Of a stretch of DNA of 64,000 nt, positions 1 through 12,309 are shown piece after piece; position 1 is the stretch's first letter, and every line of letters starts with the position of its first letter. The translations under genes were made by a program, and so were the position numbers. The DNA comes from Carex sylvatica (taxonomy: Eukaryota > Streptophyta > Magnoliopsida > Poales > Cyperaceae), in assembly GCA_964058845.1 (NCBI GenBank), contig CAXKVR010000096.1:62001-126000 (forward strand), given 5' to 3'. Below the pieces are notes generated by a model. It was not told where the DNA came from. It was given only the letters and a program-made list of their open reading frames with translations, and did not search any database.

Positions 1-275
1 TTTTTATTTTTTATTTATGGCTTTAAAAAAAATTCCTGAACACGACCGCTGTGAGGCCCAAAATACAATGCTCAAAATAATTCCTTTAAAATCTACCCCG
101 CACTATAACCATTCCCCGGCAATTATCATGTCTTGAGGGCCTGCTCGGCAAAGCCCTTCTCCCCACGGTTTTCTGAGAAAAATTAAGTTTTGATATTTTT
201 CATTTCATATCGAGGCTGCAGCCCATTCCAATTCCAATTTCCATCGTTCAGGTGTTTTCATTTATCAGGAATACT

Positions 276-421
276 TGATAAATAAAGAAATCCATTTGAA
301 CGAAACAAGCATCTATAGTGTACTAGTGTGGGATCTCTGCCATAGCACTGTTACACTGGAGTTGCTTTTCAGAAATCCCACACCAAAATTGCTTGTTTCG
401 TTTAAATGAATTTATTTATTT
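276..421. repeat. Short inverted repeat, MITE-like hairpin
   Basis: The left arm (about 277-310, ending GAACGAAACAAGC) is complementary to the right arm (about 390-421, starting GCTTGTTTCGTTT). A second nested pair, GTGTGGGATCTCTG near 328 and CAGAAATCCCACAC near 371, lies inside. The whole can fold into one long imperfect hairpin. Size and structure fit a miniature inverted-repeat element, but I cannot define a target-site duplication or name a family. Confidence 0.5.
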
Positions 422-1046
422 CTAAATAAATAAACAAAATCCGAATTGATACATACCCAAAAAAAAAAAATTCCAATAATTATCGCTGCACATCTCTTTT
501 GTACTGATTAAATCACCAAAATTCATCTACAAGTATAAATGTGTTTTGATTGGTTTAATCACTTTAAATTACTTCAGTATTAATTCAAAACATTTATTGT
601 GAATGTTGTAAATGCTATGCTCGAGCTATTGTTAGCATAAAAATTGTTATCATTTAGAAATTACACAACTAGTAATATGTACATAATATAGATATTATTT
701 TTAGCATAATTAATAGTTATGATGATTAAATCATTTTTAATGTGTTCAAAATTAATCAAAACATCTGATATGGATGTAATTTGCTAAATTACATAACTAG
801 ATAGATTTTGGCTGCATGTGTATTGTTGCAAAATTGCAATAATAATTAAGTGTTAGTATCAGATAATATTTGATGCATACATGTTAATTCTAATGGTTTA
901 ATCACTTGTATCATGATGACACCTGCCATGATCAAGCACATCAAGCTCCGGATTTTTTATTATTACCATATTCAAAAAACAAAAAAAAAATAAAACAAAA
1001 CACTTTCATTTGGTCAAAATTCAAAAATTATCCATATTGCAAATTG

Positions 1047-1163
1047 GTTGTGCGGCCCCATTTTGAGAGAACCGCACAACCAATCTGTGGCCTCATCCAA
1101 AGGGCTGCAGAGTTCAGAGACCGCACAGCCAATCGGCGGCCTAGAGACCCCACAGCCAATCGA
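1047..1163. repeat. CCGCACAACCAATC repeat cluster with hairpin
   Basis: A perfect inverted pair, GGTTGTGCGG and CCGCACAACC (1,047-1,082), is followed by further copies of the motif CCGCACAGCCAATC or CCCACAGCCAATC. A related cluster in the opposite orientation occurs at 6,981-7,113, so this is a dispersed family. It is markedly more GC-rich than the surrounding DNA. Origin unknown. Confidence 0.45.
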
Positions 1164-1485
1164 AATTCACATCCTCTCCAATACCTGATAAGGGAATCTT
1201 TTACAATTACTAAATTTGAACCGTTCTTTTTAACTTTGCACGAATCTCAAAGACCAAAAATACCACCCCTATTGCGGTCCGAATACCAAATCAGTTGAAA
1301 TTGAATCTGAAACTGTAAAGTGAGAATCATCCTCTGCAATACCGGAGATGATACAGATTCAGCTAATAGGCCCCTGGGTTATATAAGAAAAATTATTTGA
1401 AATGTAAATGTAGTGCACGTGGTTTGAGTAGACCTTTTGGATTTTTTATGGTTACATACTTGATAGTTTAATGTTTTTGTTTTAG

Positions 1486-1771
1486 GTCATGTTTGATTGT
1501 GGAGTAAAGTTAATTTGAATTAATTTTCTTATTTCAAGCTAAGATAAATGAAATAATTATGTTTGATTGAAATTTGATAGAGCAAGCTCACGAAAAGAGA
1601 GAAAATTATAACATTGTGTTACTCTAACTGCGGGATCCACAGGTGGAGTAACTTAATCCAGATTAACTCAAATGTTACTCCATCTAACTCCTTTAAATTT
1701 ACTTCTTGTTTTACTCCTAAAAAATGAAGTACAAAGTTTACTCCACTACTTACTCCACAATCAAACATGAC
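1486..1771. mobile_element. MITE-like element with about 20-bp terminal inverted repeats
   Basis: The left end GTCATGTTTGATTGTGGAGT (from 1,486) is matched in inverse orientation by ACTCCACAATCAAACATGAC (ending 1,771), giving a 286-bp element with no coding capacity. The motif TGTTTGATTG also recurs internally near 1,560. Near-perfect ends with a non-coding AT-rich core are typical of plant MITEs. No clear flanking duplication is visible, so the superfamily is not assigned. Confidence 0.6.
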
Positions 1772-2390
1772 GATCAATTTTTTTAGTGTATTCTTTATTA
1801 TATTTAGAATATAAAAAATAAAATACACAAGAGATATACATACTTTATTATGTGGAAATAGGACAGATATATTAATCTTTCATATTATATCGGTACAAGA
1901 TTTGTGACAATTTAGTTGTCAACATATATTCTTATAGGTGAAATTTAGTATATTTATTAGTATAACTTGTGAGGATTTATATATATTTCCAATTTTCACA
2001 TAGCTACCATGCATGTATAATTTAAATGAATGTATTCTACGAAACATGTAAAAATATTACATATATAATATGACAATATGTTTGATCTTTGGACAACTAG
2101 TTTCCTGTGTGAATCTTCATTTTGTATTTCAATCTTTTTAATTGTATTTTAGTTACTATTTATTTTGTAAAGAACAAAGTTCTCGAACTTTTGGAACTTG
2201 GTTTTACAACTTTTTAATTCGCCAATGTTGGTTGTCGAGAATTTTGATAAAAAAAATTGTCAATGTAATTTTTAATGATACTTCCTCTTATATATTAAAA
2301 ATTTAATACTATATATTGTGATGATTCCGTTGACTCTTTTGTAGTTGACTTCGCCTGATTATATTAAAAATATTGGCATGGATATATGCA

Positions 2391-2520
2391 ATCAAACTAT
2401 AATGGTTGAATTAGGAATTTAATTACTATGCACAATTAAGATATATTTTAGAAAATCAAACTATAATGGTTTCTATTAGGAATTTAATTTACTATGCACA
2501 ATTAAGATATATTTTAAGAA
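2391..2520. repeat. Tandem duplication, unit about 64 bp
   Basis: Two adjacent copies of a unit beginning ATCAAACTATAATGG and ending AAGATATATTTTA start at 2,391 and 2,455. They differ by a few substitutions and a 2-bp insertion. Non-coding. Confidence 0.75.
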
Positions 2521-2541
2521 TGTAATATAGTTTTATATTGG

Positions 2542-3017
2542 GGAGAGCTATCTTGAGGTCACAATTTCTAATATTCAGGGCAAAGAGAAAAAAATTCTTC
2601 TTAATGTCCATTTTGCCCCTTAATAAATAGTGTCTTTCTTTATCTCCAATTAAATTATTAATTGAGATAGTTAATTTTTGTGCCTTGTTCGTATTACTTG
2701 TTTTGATTTTGCTGACATGAATTCATTAAACCAATCATTTTTGTAGAGATGGAGAATAAGAAACTTACACAAAAAAAAATCTCATATTTTTAAATAAGTA
2801 AATAAACTCAACATGTGAAATATACTAAAAGTTTTCTTAAAATGTGCATAAGAGTGTTATTATGAGTCTAGGACAGTTAACTTTCTCAATTAATAGTAAA
2901 AATTTAATTAGAGATAAAAAAGACAGTATTTATTAAGAGACAAAACGGACATTAAGAAAGAAAAATTTCTCTTTACCCTGAATATTAGAAATCATGACTT
3001 TAAAATAGCACTCTCCC
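2542..3017. mobile_element. Foldback element with long terminal inverted repeats
   Basis: The first about 130 bp (2,542-2,675, starting GGGAGAGCTATCTTGAGGTC) are complementary to the last about 140 bp (2,878-3,017, ending ATAGCACTCTCCC) with scattered mismatches. The arms share the internal blocks TTTCTAATATTCAGGG and TTCTTAATGTCC. The centre is AT-rich and non-coding. Long arms suggest a Mutator-type or foldback MITE, but I could not see a convincing 9-bp target duplication. A GC-rich patch abuts the right end. Confidence 0.65.
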
Positions 3018-5240
3018 GAGGAGCACCACCGTCGCCTCGGCAGCCACCGCAGCCCTGTGCGTCACAACATCCCGTACACTGCCGTTGTACGCTACCCACC
3101 GTACACTGCCGTTAATTAGATTCATACGGTTAAGTTAATAATTCAATCTTCACTCAAATAATATATCTAAATCATAGTTTAAATTTTGAGAACTATAATT
3201 AAATATTTTGTTTACTCTATAATCCTTTGGTCAACACATAGAACAGATTGAAAACAAGTCTAGTATTATTCGCTCTTTAAATAAATTTCTTGTGTTTCGA
3301 ACCTTGACTTTTAATTCTCTAATTCTTTAATTGATTTATCTCTTAAATCTGATTTTCACCTCACACAAGTCTTGACCTTAATTTACGGATTGGTTTAATA
3401 TTAAGTTAGGCTAAATTATTTTTGTTTTATTGTTAACTAAAATTATATATATTGTCTTTCAAAACTTAAGTAATCATCATAATAATAAAATAAAAACTAT
3501 AAAGGGCTCGGTAGTATAACCGAGAAAAAGGGGAAATATAAAACGGATTTTAATATACATAGAAATTATTTAACGGCTGCATTTGTTATTGTCTTACCTT
3601 ATGATGCACAATAATTAGTTTCTTAATATAATTGTCCAATTGAATTTCATATATTAAATACTCTAGTATTTCCTTCTTGGTCTGAAAATTAATAAAATCA
3701 TTTACTATATTTTTTTTAGTTAACATTTAAATATAATAGTAAATTATTAATATTTCTTTATTATACCTTGCAAAGTATCAAACTCTAATTGCATTTATTA
3801 AATTTATATTATATACTTATCATTCCAACATTAGATACATATTAGTCTCTATTTTGAATAATAGTCTCTGTGTTTCTACAGATTAAATGCATATGTTAGC
3901 ATTTGTAAATGCATATGTTAGCATCTACAGTAATGTAACTTATTAATTATTGTTTGCTAGTAATATATTTTAGTAACAGTACTTACGCAAATATTACTAA
4001 CAGTATTACAAGTTTTTATATGATTTTGTAATTAACTTCTCATTCTCATTTATCTATATTAGTAAATATTCAATATTTCTTTTTGGAGTTATAATTTTTG
4101 CTTTTATTCTCGAATCCTCTTCTTTTGTACTTTGATTTTTAAAACGGAACTTTAAATAAAGAACAATTAAAGAACTTTATAAGTGTCATGAAATGATATT
4201 AATTAGAAGTAGTGTTATTTACGTGACTTAGGTTCGAATTTCAATGTACTAGAAGACAATAAGATCAACTAGGAATCTCCTACGATAACAGGTGCAGATT
4301 TCCTAGACTTTATAAAATTATTTTACTTTTCTATTGTCATTCAACTGTTTATTATTATTGTATTAGTTGGATTTATGCATGTTGTTTTCGAACCATTCGT
4401 ATGATTTGAGTAGACATAAATATTTTGCATAAAATGATATGGTTTATATATTGACCAATAAACTTGCATGAATAGGATATGTTGAGCATAGCATGAATTG
4501 TGTGATTGAATAAATGTGTTTTTTTTCAAAATGAACGAATATGATAATTGAACAGGGGCCAATATGCTTGCATATTGGAATGTATACATTAGGTCTAGTG
4601 TTCGACTGGACCCCTCGTTAACGTGACTGTAGGCGAAAGCAGTCCTGTCACGGATGTGATTGTAAGCTGATGCGGTCCCTTCACAGACTTGATTGTAGGC
4701 GAAAGCGGTCCTATCACGCTAAAACCTAGCGGCATATGAATTCACCGTCTAAATGAATGTAGTAAGTAACAATAGGATATGCATTGCATTAGAAGAAGCA
4801 TACGCATTTTATTTATTTGTGGATATAAGTAAATGTTTTATAAGCTCTAGGCTGGAACTAAATTCCACACTGAGAAAAGGTTCGATCTCTCACCCGTTCC
4901 ACTTTTATGTGGATTCCAGGTAATGAAGAGGAAGGATTCGAGTAAGGACAAGAGTGGGGCTAAGCGGGAAGACTTATGATTGATAAATTACCATATGTTG
5001 TTTAGTTTTATTTCCATGATTCAATAATTGATACATTGAGCAGGCATGGCAGTGCTTGTGTTACTAGCCATGTCCTTCATGATCATTTGATTTTGAAATA
5101 AATGTGGCTTTATTTATATTTTTATTGATAATGTATGTGATGTGCATATGTATATGAATAAAACTAGAGTGTGATGTGCTCTCCAAGAGGGTTTGGTGAG
5201 CACACCTCCAATATATTGAAAGATATGTGTTTTGAAAGTT
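3018..5240. other. Non-coding stretch with three 33-bp repeats
   Basis: No gene is supported. Positions 3,018-3,110 form an unusually GC-rich island with two copies of CGTACACTGCCGTT. Positions 4,622-4,719 hold three imperfect 33-bp repeats built around TTGTAGGCGAAAGCGGTCC, starting at 4,623, 4,656 and 4,689. The area 4,840-4,970 has the look of derelict retroelement sequence, but no protein motif can be read there. Confidence 0.45.
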
Positions 5241-5249
5241 ATCATTTTT

Positions 5250-6940
5250 TGTAATGATTTATATATTGTTCATGATTTTGAATATTATTATGTATTCTTG
5301 TTCCTTGAGATTTATATGTTATATCTTTAGAAGTATTCAAGAAGATGTTCTTGGTCTTGAATCATAGAACTCCTAAGATGAGAAACATTTAATTACTAAA
5401 TAAGTTCACGGTCGTGGTAATTAAAGATGAACATTAATTACCGAGGAAGATTGTCATGTAGATTAAAGTACATTGAAGTTCTATAAATGTTGATAAAAGA
5501 TTATCATTTAATTACATGAATATATAAAATGTGTATTTTATATATTGAACATGACCTATTTGAATGGAACATTATATGGATTGTGTTTTGTGTCATTAAT
5601 GTTTTCATTGTGTCTTTAGAATATTAGATATGAGATGTGTAGGTTTTTCACATGAGAATTATATAATGTGATTGCTATTTAAATACTATCTTATAATAGG
5701 AATAAAATAGTAGTTCATTGTGTATAACTTGTGCGGGAGAAATCTATATGTTAATATTATCATTGTCCCTCAATTTGAGTTATGATATTACTGGGCCCCT
5801 TGGTAAAGTGGAATTATATCGCATGCAATATAACTGATGTAGTTATAATTATAATTCACTTGAGAGACTAAAAAAATGAATATAATGCAAAAATGACACG
5901 ATCCTATTTTGCATATTATTCATAATATTATGTGACAAGGATAGACACAAAATTAGTGAATTGAGTAAATGATTACTATGTCGATTGGATAACTATAATG
6001 TAATGATAGAACCTCTTATAGTCAATAATATAAAGTTTTATATTATTGCCAAGATGATATAGATCCTTTATACGGTCACACCAACTGAAGAGAAACAACA
6101 AGTATTTTACATTTCATAGTGATGTATAAGATAAAATACATGATATGAAATGCTAAAATAAAATGTCATAACATGACATGCTTAGACCATAAATAAATTT
6201 ATGAAGTTATGCAAATATTATTTAGTATAATGTTTGAATGCATTATAAGAATAATATAAATATTGTATAATAGAATAATATGAATAATATTATTTGTTCA
6301 TAAATTAATTTATTAAACCAATCACAAGATAAGATTAAAGAGAGCATAAAATGGCAAAACAAGGCTAGTGGCAATGTGTGTAATTAATTTAAACATTACA
6401 CAAACTGATGCCCTTGCCTATTAAAGAATGTGTAATTAAGAAACATGAAGCTAATTTTTCTGCCAAAAACGTAGCTAAAACTGACCAATTTTCAGCAGGC
6501 ATTTTTCTTCTTCTCCTTGGCCAAAAGTTGAGAAGCTTGCTCTCTCATCTTCTCTTGTTAGTTTAGCCACTAAGAAATTAAATAGTTTGTTGATTTGAAT
6601 ATCAAGAGGTGGTTGTATCTAAGTCTTGAACTCCACATCCATCTATCTAAGAAGTGTGGTAGTTCGTTGTTTAGGTTCAAGGTGAACTAAGAGGTGCTTT
6701 CAAGAAAACGGCAGTTCCAAGAGACCTAGAAGGAAGATCGACTTCCCTCTATCAAGAGATTTGACAATCTCTTTAGGTATGAATTCTTATCTCATCTTAT
6801 GTGAGAAATAAATTTATTTAATTTTATTTGAAGCACATGAGATGCTAGAAGAATTTATTTAACGTAATATTGCTTGCAATTATCATATAAATGAGATCCG
6901 TTGTGTATTGCGTTAATTTTTTTTATTTTTACCCTCTTGA
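5250..6940 (+). mobile_element. Decayed copia-type LTR, probably solo
   Basis: The block at 5,779-5,806 (core TTACTGGGCCCCTTGGTA) and a second block near 6,057-6,085 (ATAGATCC then CGGTCACACC) match, in the same order, blocks found on the minus strand of the intact inner LTR at 25,579-27,562. This indicates a distantly related LTR in plus orientation. There is no internal domain with gag or pol motifs next to it, so a solo LTR or a fragment is likeliest. Both ends are estimates. Confidence 0.4.
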
Positions 6941-6980
6941 CATACACATGAAATCCATTTATATATATATATATATATGA

Positions 6981-7113
6981 GGTCACAGATTGATTGTGCG
7001 GGGGGAGGGGGGGGGGGTGGGGGGCACAGATTGACTGTGCAGCTCCATACACAGAGTCACAAACTGACTATGTGGTCCACTCAAAATGAGGTCGCAGAGT
7101 CAATCTGTGACCT
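6981..7113. repeat. Inverted-repeat cluster with a long G-tract
   Basis: The ends GGTCACAGATTGATTGTG and (inverted) GGTCACAGATTGACTC pair with each other, and two further diverged copies lie between them. Positions 7,000-7,024 are nearly pure G with single A and T interruptions, compatible with a G-quadruplex on the plus strand. The motif is the inverse of the 1,047-1,163 cluster. It is preceded by an (AT)n run at 6,960-6,978. Confidence 0.5.
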
Positions 7114-10100
7114 GAGTAGATCTGAAATTTTGATCAAACTAGAATGTTTTGATTTTTTTTTTTTTTTTAAATATGGGATAAAAAAAAAATTCGGCATCAA
7201 GCTATTCAAACTCAACGTTAGTATAGTACACATCGCACAAGTCAAGTGACGTGACAGGATATGGCCTCCGGCAATTCGAAGCCAAATTGTTATGGACAAC
7301 TGTGAGTATTTTAATTATAACTCTGTCGTTTTAACTTTAATTAGAAAAAAAATCAACAATTTTTTAAAAAAGCTCGCAAATATTTCTACAACTTTCATAT
7401 TTTGAATTTTCTAATAATTTTGAGCTAATTAAATATACCGTCTTTACCTTCTAATAAAACCCCAATAAATCATGTGATGTGTATATCCCAATAAATTTTC
7501 CCAAATGCTCCTTCGGCCGATGTGACTATAGCGAGCCTGTTATTAGAACAAACAATAGTAAGTCTCATGTCTATCAGAGCGATATTAGAACAGAAGAATA
7601 TGTTTATTTGGTTATTTTACATATTACAATGATTAAAATTAGCTTTTAATTGAAACGAAGGTCAATAATTTTATAAATGAATACTAGACAAAGAGCAAGC
7701 AAAATAAAGAATTAATATTTAAATATATTCCAAATATAAAAGTAGAGACTAAATCACAAATCAGAATAGGATAACATATAAATATATTTCAAATATAAAA
7801 GTAGAGACTAAATCACAAATCAGAATAAGATAACATAGTTATGTTTATTATGCCTAACATGGCGGACCTTGTAGGATCACAAATAAGAACAAAAATATAG
7901 GAACTCAGATAAATAAAAAAGAAGTCTATGTAGAATAACGATCAACAATAGCGCATAGCACGTAACAGTAATAATGGTAAGATATTACGTCATAATTGAA
8001 TTAGCGAACTTTTATCTCATAGTGTAACTTTTATGATCCAAAAACACTGTAGTGCAGCTATAATTAGTTATTTGAAATACTGATTTTAATTTGATGGTAA
8101 GTATTTTATACAGTCAGATGTCTTATATCTTAGAAGGTACTCGTCTATTTCTGGATTAGAGTCTCGTCTATTTCTGGATTAGAGTCATAGATACTTAATT
8201 CTAATCTAATCCAAATCATGAAATAAACTGAGAACATAATAATATTTCAGAACAGGTTACTATCTGTTACTCAACGCTTTGACAGTCTATGCTAGTAAAG
8301 GATGAATTACCAGACATATTGGCTGAATGGCTGCTTCCTCAGTCCTTCGTTAAAGGCCACAGCCGCACAGATGTACATATATTATATACAATGAGTAGTG
8401 AGTAGCAGACTAGCAGTAAAGAAAGTGGCAGCTTCTTAGCCGTAGGTGTCAACATCTTCTTTAACCAGCCTTTTCACTAGAAATCGGAAAAGCACAAAAC
8501 AAAGGGCCAGGTCTATTTTAATTTTAATATAGAAAAATCAATTATGAAACCCTTTAATTTTTCTCAACCAACCTAAAAGTCATGTATATCCTCAGCTACG
8601 CCTTATCTTTTTAATGCGTAAAGGACAATGCGGTTCCGCTGTCATTCCTATCATCCCATTAAACAGGTGAAAAGTAAGACAAGACAAGACAAATAAAAAT
8701 GTATATATATTTCGATCACAACTTGGCGATAGGGTTAGGTGAGTAATCAAATAATTAATGAAATCATTAACCACGAATATAATTGGAACAGGCTAACAAA
8801 TCACTAATGATCACAAAAAAGTTTGTGCACTAAAAACTTTCGAGTATTGTATTATTGCAATGATCGCAATTTAACAGAAAAAATATATATAATTAATTAT
8901 ACAAATAGACTATTTCTATTTAAAATTAATAATTTGAAAAATAACATGGCCATCCTGTGGCCCATCCATACAATCTGTAAAATTAGCTGAAGAGACCATT
9001 GCATTAGCTGACAAAAAGCCGTCTGTTGCCGACTTGAATTTAGTGGTCGTTTCGGGTCCCTATTTTAGCCTCCTGGTCAATTCATGTCTATTTTCAACTG
9101 CTATCGCATCGGAATCGGATAAGCGATGCGGCGCATCGGATGTGTGAACAAAGCATAAACCAACAAATTCCTAGCAACATCGCTTTTGTACTGATTTTAT
9201 CCAGCTGTACACCCTTTTAAGGTAGCACCAAATGTGACTATGTGAGGCTCCATTGAGACCTTATTTTGCGTTTCAGAAACGATGTAAACTACAAAAGAAA
9301 ATAGATATTCAATTGTTTTACAATATTGCTGTTTGAGAAGAGGTTTTTTTGTCTCTACTTTTTAATTTTCTAATAATATTTTTTCTAAAATTTGCATATC
9401 AAAATATAATTGTTAGATTTGAAATATATTATTTATTCTAACGTGTATATAAAAAATTATTATTATTTTAGGTTACATATGAATTAGTAAGTTTAAAAAT
9501 CAATATTTTTAATTTATCCCATCGATATATTTTGCAAGCTCTTTATACTAATCAAAATATAATAATTTTTATATGTGTATAGAGAAAATAATATTGATCA
9601 TATCTCGCGGTTTTATTTTGACATTTAAGTCTTAAAATCTAAGTTACAGTGTTTTTAAAAATAGAGTCATGATAGAGGTACAAAAAATAGATACATCTGA
9701 ATCCTCCTCGATATTTAATTCTAGTAAAATAAATAGATAAAGTAGTGCTGAATATATATTTTTTTTTATGTATTGTGTTAGTAAATAGTGAGGATAATTA
9801 TGTCAACTTACTCCATTTATAAAGATGCTTAAATTTTAATCTTCCTTGCTCTGCCTTAAAATACATATTTATCCTCACTACTTACACGGCAAAAATATGA
9901 CAATTATTATCAGATTAGTGAAGTAGATAAGATGGTATTGAATAAGAGTACCAAAATGCCCTCGCATGTAAAATAGTAATATTAAAAATATATTAAAAAA
10001 TTAATAAATTTGATATTGTAACTTTATTTTACCTTGTCATTAAAATATTTAAATTATTATCACCCCGCTCATCAAACAAATAGATAAGTTACAAAAAACC

Positions 10101-10408
10101 GTGTTTGGTAGCCAAAAAGCCACCATCCAATTAACTAATCAATGACATTACTTAGTTATTAGTAACGTTCATTTCATATAGATATGTATTTGATCAAAAC
10201 TAAAATATACAATTATACAACAAAACTTGGTGGATTTTATAGTATGAACAAAGCAGATTATAAGTTCTTAAAGTTTATATGAGAAAAATAAAGATTTAAA
10301 TTATGTTGTGCCAACTTGAAATATTGTAGCTGACCTTTTATCTTCTTTTTTTTTTATTACAAAATTTTAAATACATGTGTTCGAATTCATAAACAGTTCA
10401 TATACAAT
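7114..10408. other. Gene-poor AT-rich DNA with small duplications
   Basis: No coding region is supported. I see a 59-bp tandem duplication at 7,721-7,838, a 23-bp duplication near 8,146-8,190 (CTCGTCTATTTCTGGATTAGAGT twice), and a stretch at about 7,965-8,085 that resembles a very decayed copy of the hAT-type MITE at 10,409-10,561 (shared TTTTATGNTCC and AAAACNCT blocks). Nothing else is recognisable. Confidence 0.5.
7721..7838. repeat. Tandem duplication, unit 59 bp
   Basis: Two copies of a unit starting AAATATATT and containing AGTAGAGACTAAATCACAAA begin at 7,721 and 7,780. They differ at only a few bases, so the duplication is fairly recent. Non-coding. Confidence 0.8.
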
Positions 10409-10561
10409 CAAAGGTTTAAAAATAGCGTTTATCACGTCATAGCGGAACAACTAAAAAAACAGTGCTATGTCCATTTAACACCGCTATAGCATCGATAGTG
10501 TCATAGTTTTTATGGTCCGAAAACGCTATAGCGTTATTATAACGCATTATTTAGAACCTTG
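10409..10561. mobile_element. 153-bp hAT-type MITE
   Basis: The left end CAAAGGTTTAAAAATAGCG is complementary to the right end, which read inward is CAAGGTTCTAAATAATGCG. The interior is full of CTATAGCG-type motifs. The flanking octamers TATACAAT (10,401-10,408) and CGTACAAT (10,562-10,569) agree at 6 of 8 positions, as for an aged 8-bp hAT duplication. The 614-bp element at 49,605-50,218 has the same terminal sequence and the same subterminal motif. No transposase. Confidence 0.75.
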
Positions 10562-12217
10562 CGTACAATACTAAGTGCTGTAAGAAAAATATTAACTGAA
10601 ATAATTATATATATAGCTAGTCAAATAACTTAAATATAAGTTGGAGTTCGTATTAATATGTATTTTATGTCATGTTTTCAATAGACGGAAAAAAAAAATA
10701 CGAGAATTATATATTATCAAATTTTAGAAACAGTGTCATATTTTATTTTATAATAAAATTATATTTTGGCAGCTATATTTTTTAGTCATTATAGTTTTGG
10801 CGTGAACAAATTATCATTTAAAATGTATTAATTAGAAAAAAATTTATATATTTAAATTCTTTGAGACAAACGTAGCAAGTATTTATAGAATTTTATTTTT
10901 GTAAGATAATAAATGACTAATTATGGAAAGAAGTGTCTTATTTAATCGAAAAAAAAATCAAGATATAAAGAACATATTTAAAAAAAATTAATTAGTAACG
11001 CGTTAATTTCTTACAGAACTTAACAAATATAAAGAATCTTAAGTAGGAACAAAACTGAAACAAAGAGAAAAGTTTATCTTAAGCGCTGCCCTTTCAGAAA
11101 TCCTTTTCGAGAGCCAAACCAAAATTCTTCTAAGAATAAATCAATATTATGTTCTATATAATTTAGAAATCCTTTTGACCCCCTTTAGTTTTCAAAAATT
11201 TTGTATTTATACACAGTTTTCTATATAATTTAGAGTAAAATACTACAGATACCGTAAATTGACTCCCATTCGTAGCATAAAAATTTTATATAATTGACCC
11301 CCATTCACGATTAACCCCCATAGTCAGAAAGTCTGACTCCGCTTCTGAAAGAGATTAATTTTATCTACATATACAAAATTATTTTGATATGGTCGACAGT
11401 GACTGACACGGTAGAGACGTGCTCTAGTATTCATTCATATACGTTGAAGTATTCATTTATACACATTGAAGTATTCATCCCGGCAGAGGAGTCCTTAATT
11501 GGAATGGAGTGACGGATGATCTCCGGCAAAACGTTTACTGGAGCGGAAGCAGCAGGTATAGACAGAAAAAACCGAGGCTGGAGTGTAAGAGGGAGGGAGC
11601 TTATCGATGGAAAAACGAAAACGGAGACGGAGGTGGGATGCGGAGGTGGGAGATGGAGGTAGAGGCGGAGGTGGAAGAGAAAGGTGGAGACGGAGGTGGG
11701 AGAGGGTGGTAGGAGAAGGAGGTGAGAGAGAAAGATGGATATGAAAGAGAAAAATAGAGGTGGAAGAGAAAGGGAGAAAAAGAAAAATAGACGTGGAAGA
11801 GAAATAAAGAAAGAGAAAAGAAATAAAGATTGTTAAAAATAGTCGTTATAGTTAAAATAAAAAATTAATTAGTTAAAAATAAATAAGAATGAATAGGTGA
11901 AAAAAATTATAATTACTCTAATAGAAACTGAAACACACGGGAGCATATTTTTGGATAGTTTTGGAAAGCATATCCGGACATCTTTTATTTTCCGGCCAAA
12001 GATTCGGAGATCAATATCAACGAGCTTCTGACGGTTTTATATCGAAACTATCTGAAGTAACTTCAGTTTTATGTTTAGACGAACCATCCGATCAGAATTC
12101 ACACCAACCAGGGACCCTTTAATAATCGTGTCAGGAAGATTGGATGGTCCAGATCTAAAATTAAAATTTGAGTTAATTCAGGTTAATGAATTAGCCCAAG
12201 ACCAACAAAACTCGACT
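10562..12217. other. Intergenic DNA upstream of the PQ-loop gene, with a polypurine tract
   Basis: There is no gene. Positions 11,429-11,480 contain three copies of GAAGTATTCAT. Positions about 11,587-11,832 are an almost uninterrupted G/A-rich tract (listed separately), and the open frames across it are products of that low-complexity sequence. The remainder is AT-rich and unremarkable. Confidence 0.55.
11587..11832. repeat. About 245-bp polypurine tract
   Basis: The plus strand is built of GGAGGTGGGA, GAGAGAAAG and similar G/A words with few pyrimidines, grading from GGA-rich to AAGA-rich. Such tracts can form triplex (H-DNA) structures and are prone to length change. It lies about 500 bp upstream of the leader of the PQ-loop gene. 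A regulatory role is possible but not shown. Confidence 0.7.
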
Positions 12218-12246
12218 CACGTGATACCTCATTTGTCCGCCACGTG
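12218..12246 (+). promoter_or_regulatory. Two G-box/ABRE-like CACGTG elements
   Basis: CACGTG occurs at 12,218-12,223 and again at 12,241-12,246, the second inside CCACGTGTC, which fits the abscisic-acid response element core ACGTGTC. They sit just upstream of a GA-rich run (12,320-12,343) that looks like the start of the leader of the following gene. Paired G-boxes are classic bZIP/bHLH sites. The assignment to this gene is from position only. Confidence 0.55.
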
Positions 12247-12309
12247 TCGTTCTCTAAGCCAATTCCGGGTTCATTGAAAGCTAAAGCCACACATAATAGC
12301 CCGCCAATC

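Larger units (their letters stand above)
1..2390. other. Gene-poor AT-rich DNA
   Basis: I see no credible coding region here. Open frames are short, lack recognisable motifs and are broken by A/T runs. The stretch holds a short inverted repeat near 276-421, a cluster of GC-richer CCGCACA-type repeats at 1,047-1,163 and a MITE-like element at 1,486-1,771, listed separately. The remainder is unannotated AT-rich sequence. Confidence 0.6.

Noticed and set aside
8890..9180. GC-richer patch that might be a gene fragment
   Set aside because: No frame gives a recognisable peptide; stops occur in all frames.
11509..11712. 67-codon Gly/Glu-rich frame
   Set aside because: Produced by the polypurine tract; no independent support.
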